Below are positions 35,576-44,496 of a stretch of DNA of 64,000 bases, piece after piece. The DNA comes from an uncultured Alistipes sp. Lineage in GTDB: Bacteria; Bacteroidota; Bacteroidia; Bacteroidales; Rikenellaceae. The notes beneath the pieces are model-generated. The model had not been told where the DNA came from, made no database searches, and saw only the letters and a program-made list of their open reading frames with translations. Within the stretch, counting starts at the first letter, position 1, and every line of letters starts with the position of its first letter. The position numbers and the translations under genes were made by a program. Location: positions 1 to 64,000 of the forward strand of contig CAAGGL010000024.1 of assembly GCA_900769405.1 (NCBI GenBank). Direction: 5' to 3'.

Positions 35576-37018
35576 TTATCCTACACTACCTTCGAGGCTG
35601 ATAGCCAGTAGCTTCTGCGCCTCTACGGCAAACTCCATCGGCAACTTGCTCAATACCTCTTTTGCATAACCATTGACGATCAGACCCACGGCATCTTCGG
35701 TCGAAAGACCTCGCTGATTGCAGTAGAAGAGCTGCTCCTCGGAGATCTTCGAGGTGGTTGCCTCGTGCTCGACTACCGCCGACGGATTCTGCACGTCCAT
35801 ATAAGGGAATGTGTGTGCGCCACACTTGTCGCCAATCAGTAGCGAGTCGCACTGCGAGTAGTTGCGAGCGTTCTCGGCGCCCTTCGCCACACGCACCAGA
35901 CCGCGATAGCTGTTCTGGCTGCGACCTGCCGAGATACCCTTCGACACGATGCGCGAGCGGGTGTTGCGACCGATGTGAATCATCTTCGTACCCGTGTCGG
36001 CCTGCTGGAAGTTGTTGGTCATCGCCACCGAGTAGAACTCCGCCACGCTGTTGTCGCCCGCGAGAATACAACTCGGATATTTCCAGGTGATTGCCGAGCC
36101 CGTTTCGACCTGCGTCCACGACAGACGAGCATTGTCGCCTTTGCAGATACCGCGCTTGGTCACGAAGTTGTAAATACCGCCTTTGCCCTCCTTGTCGCCT
36201 GGGTACCAATTCTGTACGGTCGAATATTTCACTTCGGCATCTTTCAGCACCACGATCTCCACAACGGCAGCGTGCAACTGATTCTCGTCGCGCTGAGGTG
36301 CGGTGCAACCTTCGAGGTAGCTCACATACGACCCTTCATCAGCCACGATCAACGTACGCTCGAACTGACCCGTTCCCGCCGCATTGATACGGAAATAGGT
36401 ACTCAGCTCCATCGGGCAACGCACGCCCTTGGGGATGTAGCAGAACGAACCGTCCGAGAATACCGCCGCATTGAGCGCCGTGAAGAAGTTGTCGGCGTAG
36501 GGCACCACGCTACCCAGGTACTTGCGCACCAATTCGGGGTAGTCGCGTACCGCTTCGCTGATCGAGCAGAAGATGATGCCCTTCTCGGCCAGCACCTCCT
36601 TGAAGGTAGTCTTGACCGACACCGAGTCCATCACCGCATCGACCGCCACGCCCGACAGTGCCATCTGCTCTTCGAGCGGAATACCCAGCTTGTCGAACGT
36701 ACGACGCAACTCGGGATCGACTTCGTCCATCGAGTTGAGTTTGGGTTTTGTGCGCGGTGCGGCGTAGTAGATTATATCTTGGTAATCGATTTCGGGAATA
36801 TCGAGGTGAGCCCACGTCGGCATAGTCATCGTGAGCCAATGGTTGTAGGCTTTCAGGCGATAAGCCGTAAGCCACTCAGGTTCACCCTTTTTCTGCGAGA
36901 TCAGTCGCACGACATCTTCGTTCAGACCGCGCGGAATAGTTTCGGTCTCGATGTCGGTGGTGAATCCGTATTTGTATTCGTTGCCGAGGTCGGCAATTAT
37001 CTTATCTCTTTCTTCCAT
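35576..37018 (-). CDS. sufB: Fe-S cluster scaffold protein SufB
   Basis: The 480-aa protein is the first gene of the operon and the main scaffold. Canonical segments include YADNFFTALNAAVFSDGSFCYIPKGV, VSYLEGCTAPQRDENQLHAAVVEI, NWYPGDKEGKGGIYNFVTKRG and SQCDSLLIGDKCGAHTFPY, which contains the Cys proposed to receive sulfur. The length and segment order match SufB and are distinct from SufD. A good minus-strand promoter lies 22 nt upstream. Confidence 0.97.
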   Translation of the reverse strand: MEERDKIIADLGNEYKYGFTTDIETETIPRGLNEDVVRLISQKKGEPEWLTAYRLKAYNHWLTMTMPTWAHLDIPEIDYQDIIYYAAPRTKPKLNSMDEVDPELRRTFDKLGIPLEEQMALSGVAVDAVMDSVSVKTTFKEVLAEKGIIFCSISEAVRDYPELVRKYLGSVVPYADNFFTALNAAVFSDGSFCYIPKGVRCPMELSTYFRINAAGTGQFERTLIVADEGSYVSYLEGCTAPQRDENQLHAAVVEIVVLKDAEVKYSTVQNWYPGDKEGKGGIYNFVTKRGICKGDNARLSWTQVETGSAITWKYPSCILAGDNSVAEFYSVAMTNNFQQADTGTKMIHIGRNTRSRIVSKGISAGRSQNSYRGLVRVAKGAENARNYSQCDSLLIGDKCGAHTFPYMDVQNPSAVVEHEATTSKISEEQLFYCNQRGLSTEDAVGLIVNGYAKEVLSKLPMEFAVEAQKLLAISLEGSVG

Positions 37019-37039
37019 TTATATGCTCGTTGTAATCTA

Positions 37040-37071
37040 CAAAGATATAAAATTGCTCTCAAAACTACAAA
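37040..37071 (-). promoter_or_regulatory. Promoter of sufBCDS
   Basis: On the minus strand TTTG (37071-37068), a 20-nt spacer and TATCTTTG (37047-37040). No Fur- or IscR-like palindrome is obvious. Confidence 0.75.
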
Positions 37072-37141
37072 TTTTGCGCCCTCTTTCCGCACTATATGAA
37101 AATATTGAGCCGCGATGCTACGTCGTCCGCTCGAAAAAACA

Positions 37142-37149
37142 TATCTTTG
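37142..37149 (+). promoter_or_regulatory. -7 box for the CYTH gene
   Basis: TATCTTTG matches TAnnTTTG, 25 nt before the ATG at 37175; no -33 box is evident. Confidence 0.6.
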
Positions 37150-37174
37150 TACTGCTGAAAATCTGTATCGAGTT

Positions 37175-37639
37175 ATGGCATTGGAGATTGAACGTAAATT
37201 TTTGGTCGCGGGCGACTATAAGTCGTCGGCCACGTCGTGCGAACGAATCGCGCAGGGTTATCTCGCTTCGGGCGCAGGCTGCACCGTTCGTGTTCGCGTG
37301 CGTGGTGATCGCGGCTACCTGACCATCAAAGGCCCCAGTGCCGATGGTGTCAGCCGCAGCGAATGGGAATACGAGGTACCTGCACGCGAGGTACTCGAAA
37401 TGCTCACGCTGTGCCGTAGTGGCGTGATTGATAAGTGTCGCTATTTGGTGCCATTCGAGGGTCATACCTTCGAAGTTGATGAGTTCTATGGCGACAACGA
37501 GGGGCTGACCGTTGCCGAGGTCGAACTCTCATCGGTCGATGAACAATTTGCCCGTCCCGCGTGGCTGGGTGAGGAGGTTACGGGCGATCCGCGCTATTAT
37601 AATTCGAGCCTTGCCCGCAATCCATTCTGTAAGTGGTAA
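37175..37639 (+). CDS. CYTH-domain protein (triphosphate tunnel metalloenzyme)
   Basis: The 154-aa protein starts MALEIERKFLV, the EIERKF motif that defines the CYTH/TTM fold. The basic and acidic tunnel residues follow (VRVRVRGDRGYLTIKGP, EWEYEVP, KCRYLVPFEGHTFEVDEFYG, LTVAEVELSS). TTM enzymes hydrolyse triphosphates such as tripolyphosphate or nucleotides. The ATG at 37175 is chosen over the longer in-frame 37115 because the motif always lies at the extreme N-terminus and the -7 box is in between. It is a single-gene unit. Confidence 0.93.
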   Translation: MALEIERKFLVAGDYKSSATSCERIAQGYLASGAGCTVRVRVRGDRGYLTIKGPSADGVSRSEWEYEVPAREVLEMLTLCRSGVIDKCRYLVPFEGHTFEVDEFYGDNEGLTVAEVELSSVDEQFARPAWLGEEVTGDPRYYNSSLARNPFCKW

Positions 37640-37655
37640 AGCGGCGCACCGCCAA

Positions 37656-37692
37656 ATAAAAAATCCCGACCTCACTGCGAGGTCGGGATTTT
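37656..37692. terminator. Bidirectional terminator between CYTH gene and fba
   Basis: AATCCCGACCTC pairs perfectly with GAGGTCGGGATT around a 5-nt loop, with A and T runs on either side, so both strands are served. Confidence 0.92.
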
Positions 37693-37716
37693 CTTATCAA
37701 TGCTTATCGCTCTGAA

Positions 37717-38712
37717 TTACTTAACCTTACCAGCCGAACCCAGAACGTTCTCGCACTTGTGCATATAGAGCTTCTTCAACTCGTCGCGAGCGGGACCCAA
37801 GTACTTGCGGGGGTCGAACTCAGCCGGGTTGTCAACGAAGATCTTGCGTACAGCAGCGGTCATAGCCAAACGGCCGTCCGAGTCGATGTTGATCTTGCAA
37901 ACAGCGCTCTTAGCAGCCTTGCGGAGCTGCTCCTCGGGAATACCTACTGCGTCCTTCAAAGCACCACCGTGAGTGTTGATGATCTTGACGTACTCCTGGG
38001 GAACCGACGACGAACCGTGCAGAACGATGGGGAAGCCGGGCAGTTGCTTCTCGATCTCCTCCAAGATGTCGAAACGCAGTTCGGGCGGAACGAGGATACC
38101 ATCTTCGTTGCGGGTGCACTGCTCGGGCTTGAACTTGTTAGCACCGTGCGAAGTACCGATCGAGATAGCCAACGAGTCGCAACCGGTCTTGGTAACGAAG
38201 TCAACAACCTCCTCGGGACGAGTGTAGTGAGCAACCTCCGACGAAACCTCGTCCTCTACACCTGCCAATACACCGAGCTCACCCTCTACGGTTACATCGT
38301 GCTGGTGAGCGTACTCAACCACCTTCTTAGTCAGCGCTACGTTCTCGTCGTAGGGGAGGTGGCTACCGTCGATCATAACCGACGAGAAACCCATATCGAT
38401 GCAATCCTTGCAGAGCTCGAACGAGTTACCGTGGTCGAGGTGCAGAACGATAGGAATGTTCTTGCCCAACTCCTTAGCGTACTCAACAGCACCCTGAGCC
38501 ATATAGCGGAGCAGAGTCTGGTTAGCGTACTTACGCGCACCCGACGAAACCTGCAAGATTACGGGCGAGCCGCACTCAACGCAAGCCGAGATGATAGCCT
38601 GCATCTGCTCCATATTGTTAAAGTTGAAAGCGGGGATAGCGTAACCGCCCTTGATAGCGTCAGCGAACATCTCACGGGTGTTCACCAAGCCGAGATCTTT
38701 GTAAGATACCAT
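37717..38712 (-). CDS. fba: Class II fructose-bisphosphate aldolase
   Basis: A zinc-dependent aldolase (331 aa) that interconverts fructose-1,6-bisphosphate and the two triose phosphates. Zinc-site and catalytic segments are visible: PIVLHLDHGNSFELCKDC (catalytic Asp and zinc His), FSSVMIDGSHLPYDENV, VEGELGVLAGVEDE (zinc Glu), AISIGTSHGANKF (zinc His), and FPIVLHGSSSVPQEY (zinc His). The length matches the class IIB forms of Bacteroidota. It is a single-gene unit with convergent terminator and upstream promoter. Confidence 0.96.
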   Translation of the reverse strand: MVSYKDLGLVNTREMFADAIKGGYAIPAFNFNNMEQMQAIISACVECGSPVILQVSSGARKYANQTLLRYMAQGAVEYAKELGKNIPIVLHLDHGNSFELCKDCIDMGFSSVMIDGSHLPYDENVALTKKVVEYAHQHDVTVEGELGVLAGVEDEVSSEVAHYTRPEEVVDFVTKTGCDSLAISIGTSHGANKFKPEQCTRNEDGILVPPELRFDILEEIEKQLPGFPIVLHGSSSVPQEYVKIINTHGGALKDAVGIPEEQLRKAAKSAVCKINIDSDGRLAMTAAVRKIFVDNPAEFDPRKYLGPARDELKKLYMHKCENVLGSAGKVK

Positions 38713-38819
38713 AATTTTGATAAATTGTTGTATTAAGTTATACTTGATTTTCAGTCATTTGTTGCTGTTGCGTACGTCTTTTTGCGGCACATTCGCAAGG
38801 CAATTTATTAAAATCTTTG

Positions 38820-38827
38820 CAAAAATA
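38820..38827 (-). promoter_or_regulatory. -7 box for fba
   Basis: On the minus strand TATTTTTG (38827-38820) matches TAnnTTTG and gives a leader of about 100 nt. The surrounding gap (38713-38972) is otherwise A+T-rich and featureless apart from the following terminator. Confidence 0.55.
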
Positions 38828-38917
38828 CTAAATTTTTGAATACCGCCATACTTTCCGACCGAAATTAATGCAATAAAAACACATTTTTTGCCACTTTCTT
38901 GTGGGCTTAGCTGTAAT

Positions 38918-38953
38918 AAAAAAAACAACCACCCCAGTCGTGGAGTGGTTGTT
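38918..38953 (-). terminator. Terminator of the 38973 lipoprotein gene
   Basis: AACAACCACCCC pairs with GGAGTGGTTGTT (one mismatch) around a 6-nt loop. On the minus strand an eight-T run follows. Confidence 0.9.
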
Positions 38954-38972
38954 TGTCTATCAGAGTTGGAGT

Positions 38973-39563
38973 TTATCGCTGACGATCGAACTCTTCGAAT
39001 TCTTTGCTGGTGTATGCCGTAGCATTATCCATTCTCTGTTGCAACTCTTGATCAGGAGTAAAGCGAACCCAAACGGTGTAATATCTTCTGCAATATTTAT
39101 ATTTCTTAATGCACTCAATAGCATCAAAAATAGCTATTGTGTCGGTCGATAATTTTACAATTTCGTAGTGCATATTATCGCTAAACGAAATGCGATGTGT
39201 CCAGCCATATGCACGACGGTTTTTAATGTCGAATCTTAAATCGACAATTTTCTCAAATGTAGCATATTGCTCGATTGATTTGTTGTAGGCCTCTAAATAA
39301 TTCACACAAGTATTGATATCATTTCCGATATGTTTGTATTGAACTATTTTTGAATGGTACACGGGGCTACCGTCGTTCATATCAAGATTCACTTTTGGTC
39401 TGCCATATGAATATTGATATGATGTTTCATCAATGCGCTGCCAATATGTGTTTGCAAATGTCTGCTCAATATTGATTGATTCGTCAATGTCGGGTTTTGG
39501 TAGATCGTAGTCGGTACAAGAAACGCCGAAACAGATCAATAGTAGTATTGCTAATCTTTTCAT
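38973..39563 (-). CDS. A+T-rich lipoprotein of unknown function
   Basis: A 196-aa protein with a lipoprotein signal (MKRLAILLLICFGVSC, Cys at 16). The mature part is rich in Tyr, Asn, Lys and Ile (YWQRIDETSYQYSYGRPKVN), with a paired-strand feel and no motif that I recognise. The ATG at 39563 is preferred over the one four codons upstream because the signal begins there. Codon use is clearly A+T-richer than in fba and fumarase on either side, suggesting acquisition or rapid divergence. It is a single-gene unit ending in a strong terminator. Confidence 0.75.
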   Translation of the reverse strand: MKRLAILLLICFGVSCTDYDLPKPDIDESINIEQTFANTYWQRIDETSYQYSYGRPKVNLDMNDGSPVYHSKIVQYKHIGNDINTCVNYLEAYNKSIEQYATFEKIVDLRFDIKNRRAYGWTHRISFSDNMHYEIVKLSTDTIAIFDAIECIKKYKYCRRYYTVWVRFTPDQELQQRMDNATAYTSKEFEEFDRQR

Positions 39564-39787
39564 AGTTAAATGCATTTAATCGTTAGGGTAAATATTGTTG
39601 ATAATTTGTACAAGTGTATTGTAGCTATTCTCCATACTTTTATGGTTGATTTTAATGGTTTTTGCAAATTTAGCAAAAAAAACTGATTTCTCGAAATTAT
39701 TTCGTCGAGAAATAGCCCTTTGTCTAAAAATCTTTACCAATATAAAAATATCCTCCGTAAATGTTAGTCGATTCACAATGTTTTTTG

Positions 39788-39795
39788 TATATTTG
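39788..39795 (+). promoter_or_regulatory. -7 box for fumarase
   Basis: TATATTTG matches TAnnTTTG, 85 nt before the ATG at 39881. The rest of the 317-bp A+T-rich divergent gap (39564-39880) shows no supportable gene. Confidence 0.6.
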
Positions 39796-39880
39796 CAGTT
39801 AGATTTGTCGCATTGTGCGGTGAATTGTGCCAAAACCGAACATTAACAAGTTAAACAAATACAAATTTCAATTAATCGCT

Positions 39881-41491
39881 ATGGCTGATTTCATCTATCA
39901 GGAGCCGTTCCCTATCGAAAACGATACGACGGAATATCGCCTCCTTACAAAAGACTATGTGAAAGTTGTTGAGTGCGACGGTCGTCGTATTCTGAAAGTT
40001 GACCCCAAGGGCTTGGAACTCCTCGCAAAAGAGGCCTACAACGACGTTTCGTTCTATCTGCGTGCGTCGCACTTGCAGAAGTTGGCGAACATTCTCGAAG
40101 ATCCCGAAGCTACCGACAACGACAAGTTTGTTGCATACACGATGTTGCTCAACCAGTGCGTAGCTGCTGAGGGTGAGCTGCCCACCTGCCAGGATACCGG
40201 TACCGCAATCTGCATCGGTAAGAAGGGTGAGGACGTTTATACCGGCGCTGACGATGCTGAGTGCATCACTCGTGGTGTTTACGAGACATACAAGGAGCGC
40301 AACCTCCGCTACTCGCAGGTTGTTCCTATGAATATGCTCGACGAGAAGAACAGCGGCACCAACCTGCCCGCACAGATCGACCTCTATGCAACTCAGGGCA
40401 ACGAGTATAAGTTCTTGTTCATCACTAAGGGTGGTGGCTCGGCTAACAAGACCTTCCTCTATCAGCAGACCAAGGCTCTGCTCACCGAGGAGAACCTGAC
40501 CAAGTTCGTTGCAGAGCACATCAAGGATCTGGGTACTTCGGCTTGTCCTCCCTACCACTTGGCTCTCTGCATCGGTGGTACTTCGGCTGAGACCAACCTC
40601 GCAACCGTTAAGAAGGCTTCGGCTGGTTATCTGGATCACCTGCCCACTTCGGGTAACGAGGGTGGCCGTTACTTCCGCGATTTGGAGTGGGAGCAGAAGG
40701 TGCTGGATATCTGCCAGAAGAGTGGCGTAGGTGCACAGTTCGGCGGTAAGTATCTGGTACACGACGTTCGCGTTATTCGCGGTCCTCGCCACGCTGCATC
40801 GTGCCCCGTAGGTTTGGGCGTTAGCTGCTCGGCTGACCGTAACATCAAGGCTAAGATTACCGAGGACGGTATCTTCATCGAGCAGTTGGAGAAGAACCCC
40901 GCACGTTTCTTGCCGAAGGAGGCTCCCGCAATGTCTCCCGCAGTCGAGATCGACTTGGACGAGGGTATGGACAAGGTACGCGAGACTCTGACCAAGTATC
41001 CCATCAAGACCCGCTTGAATATCAAGGGTACGTTGATCGTAGCACGCGATATCGCTCACGCACGCATCAAGCAGATGTTGGACGAGGGTAAGCCTATGCC
41101 CGAGTACTTCAAGAAGCACCCCGTATATTATGCAGGTCCCGCTAAGACTCCCGCAGGTATGGCATCGGGTAGCTTCGGTCCCACCACCGCAGGTCGTATG
41201 GACTCGTACGTTGATCTGTTCCAGGATCACGGCGGCTCGATGGTGATGGTTGCTAAGGGTAACCGTTCGCAGGCAGTGACCGATGCGTGCCAGAAGCACG
41301 GTGGTTTCTACCTGGGTTCGATTGGTGGTCCCGCTGCAATTTTGGCTAAGAACAGCATCAAGAATGTTGAGGTTGTTGACTTCCCCGAGTTGGGTATGGA
41401 GGCAGTTCGCAAGATCTATGTTGAGAACTTCCCCGCATTCATCATCGTGGATGACAAGGGCAACGACTTCTTTGCTGAGTTCAAGCACTAA
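39881..41491 (+). CDS. Class I fumarate hydratase (4Fe-4S)
   Basis: It interconverts fumarate and malate in the branched anaerobic citric acid cycle. The 536-aa single-chain enzyme starts MADFIYQEPFPIEND. It contains the cluster Cys regions (LPTCQDTGTAICIGKKG near 105, TSACPPYHLALCIGGTS near 225, and ASCPVGLGVSCSADRN near 305). The C-terminal beta-domain follows (GPTTAGRMDSYVDLFQDHGGSMVMVAKGN). The start at 39881 is preferred over the upstream in-frame 39827, which only adds a Lys/Asn-rich stretch. Oxygen-labile Fe-S fumarase suits an anaerobe with SUF, rubredoxin and SOD nearby. Confidence 0.95.
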   Translation: MADFIYQEPFPIENDTTEYRLLTKDYVKVVECDGRRILKVDPKGLELLAKEAYNDVSFYLRASHLQKLANILEDPEATDNDKFVAYTMLLNQCVAAEGELPTCQDTGTAICIGKKGEDVYTGADDAECITRGVYETYKERNLRYSQVVPMNMLDEKNSGTNLPAQIDLYATQGNEYKFLFITKGGGSANKTFLYQQTKALLTEENLTKFVAEHIKDLGTSACPPYHLALCIGGTSAETNLATVKKASAGYLDHLPTSGNEGGRYFRDLEWEQKVLDICQKSGVGAQFGGKYLVHDVRVIRGPRHAASCPVGLGVSCSADRNIKAKITEDGIFIEQLEKNPARFLPKEAPAMSPAVEIDLDEGMDKVRETLTKYPIKTRLNIKGTLIVARDIAHARIKQMLDEGKPMPEYFKKHPVYYAGPAKTPAGMASGSFGPTTAGRMDSYVDLFQDHGGSMVMVAKGNRSQAVTDACQKHGGFYLGSIGGPAAILAKNSIKNVEVVDFPELGMEAVRKIYVENFPAFIIVDDKGNDFFAEFKH

Positions 41492-41609
41492 GAAATTGTC
41501 TGACAGGTGATTTCTGCGTTACGCTTGTGGATTAAATCCTCACATACGTCAAGTATGCTGCGGTTTAATCCGCTTCGCAAGCCTTGAAATCCCTCTGTTA
41601 TACAAATTC
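41492..41609. repeat. MITE-like 118-bp palindromic element
   Basis: The segment begins immediately after the fumarase stop. Its two halves are reverse complements along their full length: about 36 of 57 aligned positions match. The ends are strongest (GAAATTGTCTGACAG against the complement of the right end, GAATTTGTATAACAG), as is the centre (GGATTAAA..., CATAC-GTCAA-GTATG). It would fold into one long hairpin in the fumarase 3' UTR. It has no transposase and I see no other copy in this window. Confidence 0.7.
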
Positions 41610-41672
41610 TTGCAAAAGTGCCTAATGTGGCTCTTTTGGCGTTGCGATTGCTTTCGCCAATCCTATAAACTG

Positions 41673-41731
41673 ACACGAATCTCCGACGGAGGCCTCACAC
41701 GCAGGCTGTCCGTCGGAGTGGTCGTGTTTTT
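41673..41731 (+). terminator. Large terminator downstream of fumarase
   Basis: Nested pairing of ACACGA/TCGTGT, CTCCGACGGA/TCCGTCGGAG and an inner GCCT/AGGC stem is followed by five T. It lies 180 nt after the fumarase stop, beyond the palindromic element. Confidence 0.85.
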
Positions 41732-41831
41732 AGGGGTGAGCGATTTTGTCGAGTGGATCGACAAAAAATGGGTGCCGTGCATACTATGTTGGTAGTTCGG
41801 CACGTTATGAGGAGAAATATAATATATAGAT

Positions 41832-43661
41832 ATGATTAAGAGATTGTCGTTGTGTATTGTTGCACTGTTGGCTGCGGTCGCATCGTGGGCCTCGTCGCCC
41901 GTGTCGTTTGAGGCGTCGGCTCCGTTGTTGGTTGCGGCGGGCGAGAATTTCCGCATCGAGTTCACGGTCAATGCCGAGCCCGAGCGCAATAGTTTCGAGG
42001 CTCCGACCTTCGAGGGTTTCCAGCTTGTTGCGGGTCCCGTGACTTCGCGCGGAAGCAATATGTATATCGTCAATGGCTCGATGGAGAAGACCGAGTATCA
42101 CACCTACACTTATGTCTTGCAAGGCACGGCGAAGGGTAAGTACACCATCGGCTCGGCGGCCATTGCGGTCGAAGGCAAGAGCTATCGCACGCAACCCGTT
42201 ACGATCGAGGTTGTCGATGAGGAGGGCTCTCAGCAGCCGCAGGGTGGTGCCGCAGCGTCGGGAGCTCGTTCGGCCGATAAGTCGATCGGAGCGAATGACC
42301 TGCTGATGCGCCTGACGGTCAATAAGACCGATGTATTTAAGGGAGAGCCCGTTGTGGCGGCGCTCAAACTCTATAAGCGCGTGTCATTGTTGGGTAGCGA
42401 GGGGGCTAAGTTCCCGTCGTTCAATGGTTTCTGGACTCAGGAGTTAGACTCGGAGAATAATATGTGGCAGCGCGAAACCTACGATGGTCGCATCTACGAA
42501 ACGCTGGTTGTGCGCGAGTATCTGCTCTATCCCCAGCAGACGGGTAAGTTGCGTATCGATCCTGCCGAGATGACCGTTGTGGCACAGATTGTCGTGCCGG
42601 GCAGCTCGCGCGGATTCGATCCCTTCTTCGATCAACCCGATGTGATGGAGGTGCGTCGCAAGTTGACAACTGCTCCCGTCGAGATCAATGTTAAGGAGTT
42701 GCCTGCGGGTGCTCCGTCGTCGTTCTCGGGCGCTGTGGGTCGATTCACGATGGAGGCAACGCCCCCCGCATCGAACTTTACGGCTAACTCGGCTGCAACC
42801 TATACGGTGAAAATTTCGGGTACGGGTAACCTGCCGTTTGTTCAGGCGCCGACCTTGTCACTGCCTTCGTCGTTTGAGTTGTACGATGTCAAGACTACCG
42901 AGAGTTTGAAGAATTCGTTGCAGGGCATTAGCGGTTATCGCCAATTCGAGTACCCATTCATTGCGCGTGCCGAGGGTGAGTACGATATTCCTGCGGTGGA
43001 GTTCTCGTATTTCGATCCTGCGCAGCTGAAATATGTGACGCTGTCGTCGCGCGAGTTGGCACTGACGATCGACCCCGATGCGTCGGGTGGTCTGTCGGGT
43101 GCACCCGTGATTGGCGGCGTGTCGAAGGAGGAGGTCAAACTGCTCGGTCAGGATATCCGCTTCATTAAACTCGGCTCGGCGGGTCTGCGTCCCGTGCGTT
43201 CGGTCTTTGTCGGCTCGGCGGGTTATTGGAGTTGTCTGGCTCTGCTTTTGGCTCTGTTTGCGGGCGCGTCAATCTACCTGCGTAAGCGAATCAAGGAGAT
43301 GCAGAACGTGACGCTCATTCGTGGCAAGCGAGCTAACCGTGTGGCGTTGCAGCGTTTCCGTGCGGCGGCGAAGTATATGGATCAGAACGATCAGCACGGC
43401 TTTTACGAGGAGATGTTGCGAGCGCTGTGGGGCTATATGAGCGACAAACTGAATATCCCCGTTGCCAATCTGACCAAGGAGAATGTTCGCGAGGAGTTGC
43501 GCAAGCGCAATATTGCGCCCGAAACGATCCAGCAATTTATCGACATTATTATCTCGTGCGACGAGGCTCAATATTCGCCTATGGCGTCGGCTCAGATGAA
43601 TGAGGTCTATGCCGAGGGTGTCAATATTATTTCGGAGCTCGAATCGACGCTCAAAAAATAG
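41832..43661 (+). CDS. batD: BatD-like aerotolerance protein
   Basis: The 609-aa protein has a signal peptide (about 1-20) and several beta-sandwich modules: VSFEASAPLLVAAGENFRIEFTVNA at the start is the typical BatD opening, and TVNKTDVFKGEPVVAALKLYKR is a second module. One transmembrane helix is at about 461-478 (YWSCLALLLALFAGASIYL), followed by a cytoplasmic helical tail. BatD is part of the Bat system of Bacteroidota, linked to oxygen tolerance and envelope stress. The usual moxR, batA, batB and batC genes are not adjacent; only batE follows, 12 bp downstream. Confidence 0.88.
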   Translation: MIKRLSLCIVALLAAVASWASSPVSFEASAPLLVAAGENFRIEFTVNAEPERNSFEAPTFEGFQLVAGPVTSRGSNMYIVNGSMEKTEYHTYTYVLQGTAKGKYTIGSAAIAVEGKSYRTQPVTIEVVDEEGSQQPQGGAAASGARSADKSIGANDLLMRLTVNKTDVFKGEPVVAALKLYKRVSLLGSEGAKFPSFNGFWTQELDSENNMWQRETYDGRIYETLVVREYLLYPQQTGKLRIDPAEMTVVAQIVVPGSSRGFDPFFDQPDVMEVRRKLTTAPVEINVKELPAGAPSSFSGAVGRFTMEATPPASNFTANSAATYTVKISGTGNLPFVQAPTLSLPSSFELYDVKTTESLKNSLQGISGYRQFEYPFIARAEGEYDIPAVEFSYFDPAQLKYVTLSSRELALTIDPDASGGLSGAPVIGGVSKEEVKLLGQDIRFIKLGSAGLRPVRSVFVGSAGYWSCLALLLALFAGASIYLRKRIKEMQNVTLIRGKRANRVALQRFRAAAKYMDQNDQHGFYEEMLRALWGYMSDKLNIPVANLTKENVREELRKRNIAPETIQQFIDIIISCDEAQYSPMASAQMNEVYAEGVNIISELESTLKK

Positions 43662-43673
43662 GAGGAACTGACG

Positions 43674-44483
43674 ATGAAACATAAGATATTAATGCTTTTC
43701 GCAACCCTTTCGATGACGGTTGTGGCTATGGCTCAGGAGGCTCAGACGGAGCAGGCTGACGCAGCAGAGGTTGCGGTGGTAGTCAATAACGATCAGGTTT
43801 GGGACGAGGCCAATACGGCATACATCAACGCCAACTATCCGCACGCTGTCGAGCTCTACCGTTCGATCGAGGAGCAGGGTGTGGCTTCGGCCAAACTCTA
43901 CTACAATATGGGTAACGCCTATTTCAAGATGGACGATATGGGTCACGCGATTCTCTACTATAATAAGGCTCTGCGCCTGGCACCGGGTGATGCGGATATT
44001 CGCTACAACCTCGATGTGGCAAACAGCTATACGAAGGATCGTATTCAGGTTGTCCCCGAATTGTTCGTGTCGCGCTGGGTGCGCACCGTGCGCCAGATGA
44101 TCAGTGGTAATGCGTGGGCGGTGCTGTCGCTCGTGCTCTTTGCTGTGATGTTGGTGGCGGTGATGGCCTATCTGCTGGTGCAGAATTTGCTCTTCCGCAA
44201 GATTGGTTTCTTCGTGGCTCTTGCTTCGATGCTGTTGTTTGTTGTGACTACGGCATTTGCGGTTGTGGAGCGTCGCCACGCAACGTCGCCCACCGAGGCG
44301 ATCGTGATGCGCGCGTCGGTGTCGGTCAAGTCGGCCCCCGAGAAGGCAGCAACCGATATGTTCGTTTTGCACGAGGGCACGAAGGTGCGTGTTGGCGAGC
44401 AGGTTGAGGATTGGATCGAGGTGACTATTGCCGATGGTAATAAGGGTTGGCTCGAAGAGCGAGCAATCGAAATGATCGACTAA
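43674..44483 (+). CDS. batE: BatE-like TPR/SH3 membrane protein
   Basis: The 269-aa protein has a signal peptide (about 1-20). A TPR region follows at about 38-125 (ANTAYINANYPHAVELYRSIEEQG, AKLYYNMGNAYFKMDDMGHAILYYNKAL). Two transmembrane helices lie at about 143-165 and 175-195, and a C-terminal SH3-like domain ends in KVRVGEQVEDWIEVTIADGNKGWLEERAIEMI. This is the BatE architecture. An AGGAGG Shine-Dalgarno-like sequence sits between the batD stop and this ATG. recR follows 13 bp later. Confidence 0.87.
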   Translation: MKHKILMLFATLSMTVVAMAQEAQTEQADAAEVAVVVNNDQVWDEANTAYINANYPHAVELYRSIEEQGVASAKLYYNMGNAYFKMDDMGHAILYYNKALRLAPGDADIRYNLDVANSYTKDRIQVVPELFVSRWVRTVRQMISGNAWAVLSLVLFAVMLVAVMAYLLVQNLLFRKIGFFVALASMLLFVVTTAFAVVERRHATSPTEAIVMRASVSVKSAPEKAATDMFVLHEGTKVRVGEQVEDWIEVTIADGNKGWLEERAIEMID

Positions 44484-44496
44484 AACGCCGCAAGCT

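Noticed and set aside
39576..39833. 85-codon minus-strand ORF
   Set aside because: Lies in an A+T-rich divergent promoter region, has no start signals or family resemblance, and overlaps the fumarase -7 box.
39872..41488. 538-codon minus-strand frame
   Set aside because: Antisense to fumarase; codon-bias shadow.
41488..41676. 62-codon minus-strand ORF through the palindromic element
   Set aside because: Its sequence is explained by the 118-bp inverted-repeat element; translation of such repeats is often mis-annotated as small proteins.
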